A stretch of 64,000 nucleotides of DNA from Diplonema papillatum (Eukaryota > Euglenozoa > Diplonemea > Diplonemida > Diplonemidae): the NCBI GenBank assembly GCA_030068145.1, contig JAPJBO010000006.1, positions 682,001 through 746,000 on the forward strand, read 5' to 3'. The notes under the pieces were generated by a model that saw only the letters and a list, made by a program, of their open reading frames with translations, did not search any database and was not told where the DNA came from. A program made the translations under genes and the position numbers. The first letter of the stretch is position 1; the number at the start of each line of letters is the position of its first letter. Positions 63,920-64,000 of this stretch are shown here, piece after piece.

Positions 63920-64000
63920 CAATCCTTGAGGACGCAGCACAGCCCGATCCTGATTTACTGGAAAGGGATTTGAAATTAAGTACACTTGTTGGGATCCGAA
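63920..64000 (+). repeat. Half of the 11132-11386 hairpin family, cut by the window end
   Basis: CTTGAGGACGCAGCACAGCC..GATCCTGATTTACTGG..AAGTACACTTGTTGG matches the inner left arm and loop of 11204-11275. Confidence 0.8.

Overview
The window looks like nuclear DNA of a single-celled eukaryote with a large, repeat-choked genome. The evidence is spliceosomal GT-AG introns with matching phases, GC-rich coding islands in repeat-filled DNA, several classes of DNA transposon, and no bacterial operons or Shine-Dalgarno sites. All five host-type genes lie on the minus strand. That fits the unidirectional gene order of euglenozoans (kinetoplastids, diplonemids) but does not prove it, and the lineage call is tentative. 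No tRNA, rRNA or CRISPR array was found.

Layout. 1-760 holds a decayed Cys/His-rich gene fragment. 2789-4239 is a foldback transposon with a 9-bp target duplication. 4997-10961 (minus) is gene A, a signal-peptide, glycosylated, membrane-anchored surface protein with at least three exons, all joined in phase 1. 11132-14700 holds a long hairpin and two minisatellites (111 bp and about 98 bp). 14700-36390 is almost entirely interspersed repeats, a third tandem array (17765-19400), a hAT-type MITE (22177-22890), a second Cys/His-rich fragment (27490-28260), a 58-bp minisatellite (34252-34690) and a MITE with a perfect 29-bp inverted repeat (35562-35806).

36394-36882 (minus) is gene B, a small one-pass membrane protein with a Cys-rich front and a polyQ tail. 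38720-43129 (minus) is gene C, a 1469-residue Pro-rich protein built of several tandem peptide repeats. 47016-47268 is a TTAA-flanked MITE whose empty site is visible elsewhere in the window. 48114-50811 (minus) is gene D, a scaffold-like protein with a PH-like segment, three PDZ-type domains and polyQ. 53555-56780 is a 3.2-kb hAT-like element with a frameshifted transposase. 62174-62965 (minus) is a complete class III sirtuin, the best-identified gene here.

The most unusual theme is that four of the five host genes (A, C, D and the sirtuin) are flanked or interrupted by short same-strand copies of pieces of themselves, several of them abutting the same interspersed repeats. Other points worth following are the symmetrical phase-1 exons of gene A, poly-G tracts at many transposon junctions, a 20-nt repeat core seen about 14 times and only on the plus strand, and splice-acceptor-bearing tandem repeats just upstream of gene D. 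How the genes work together is not clear; A and B are membrane proteins and D is a PDZ scaffold, so a shared surface role is possible but only inferred.
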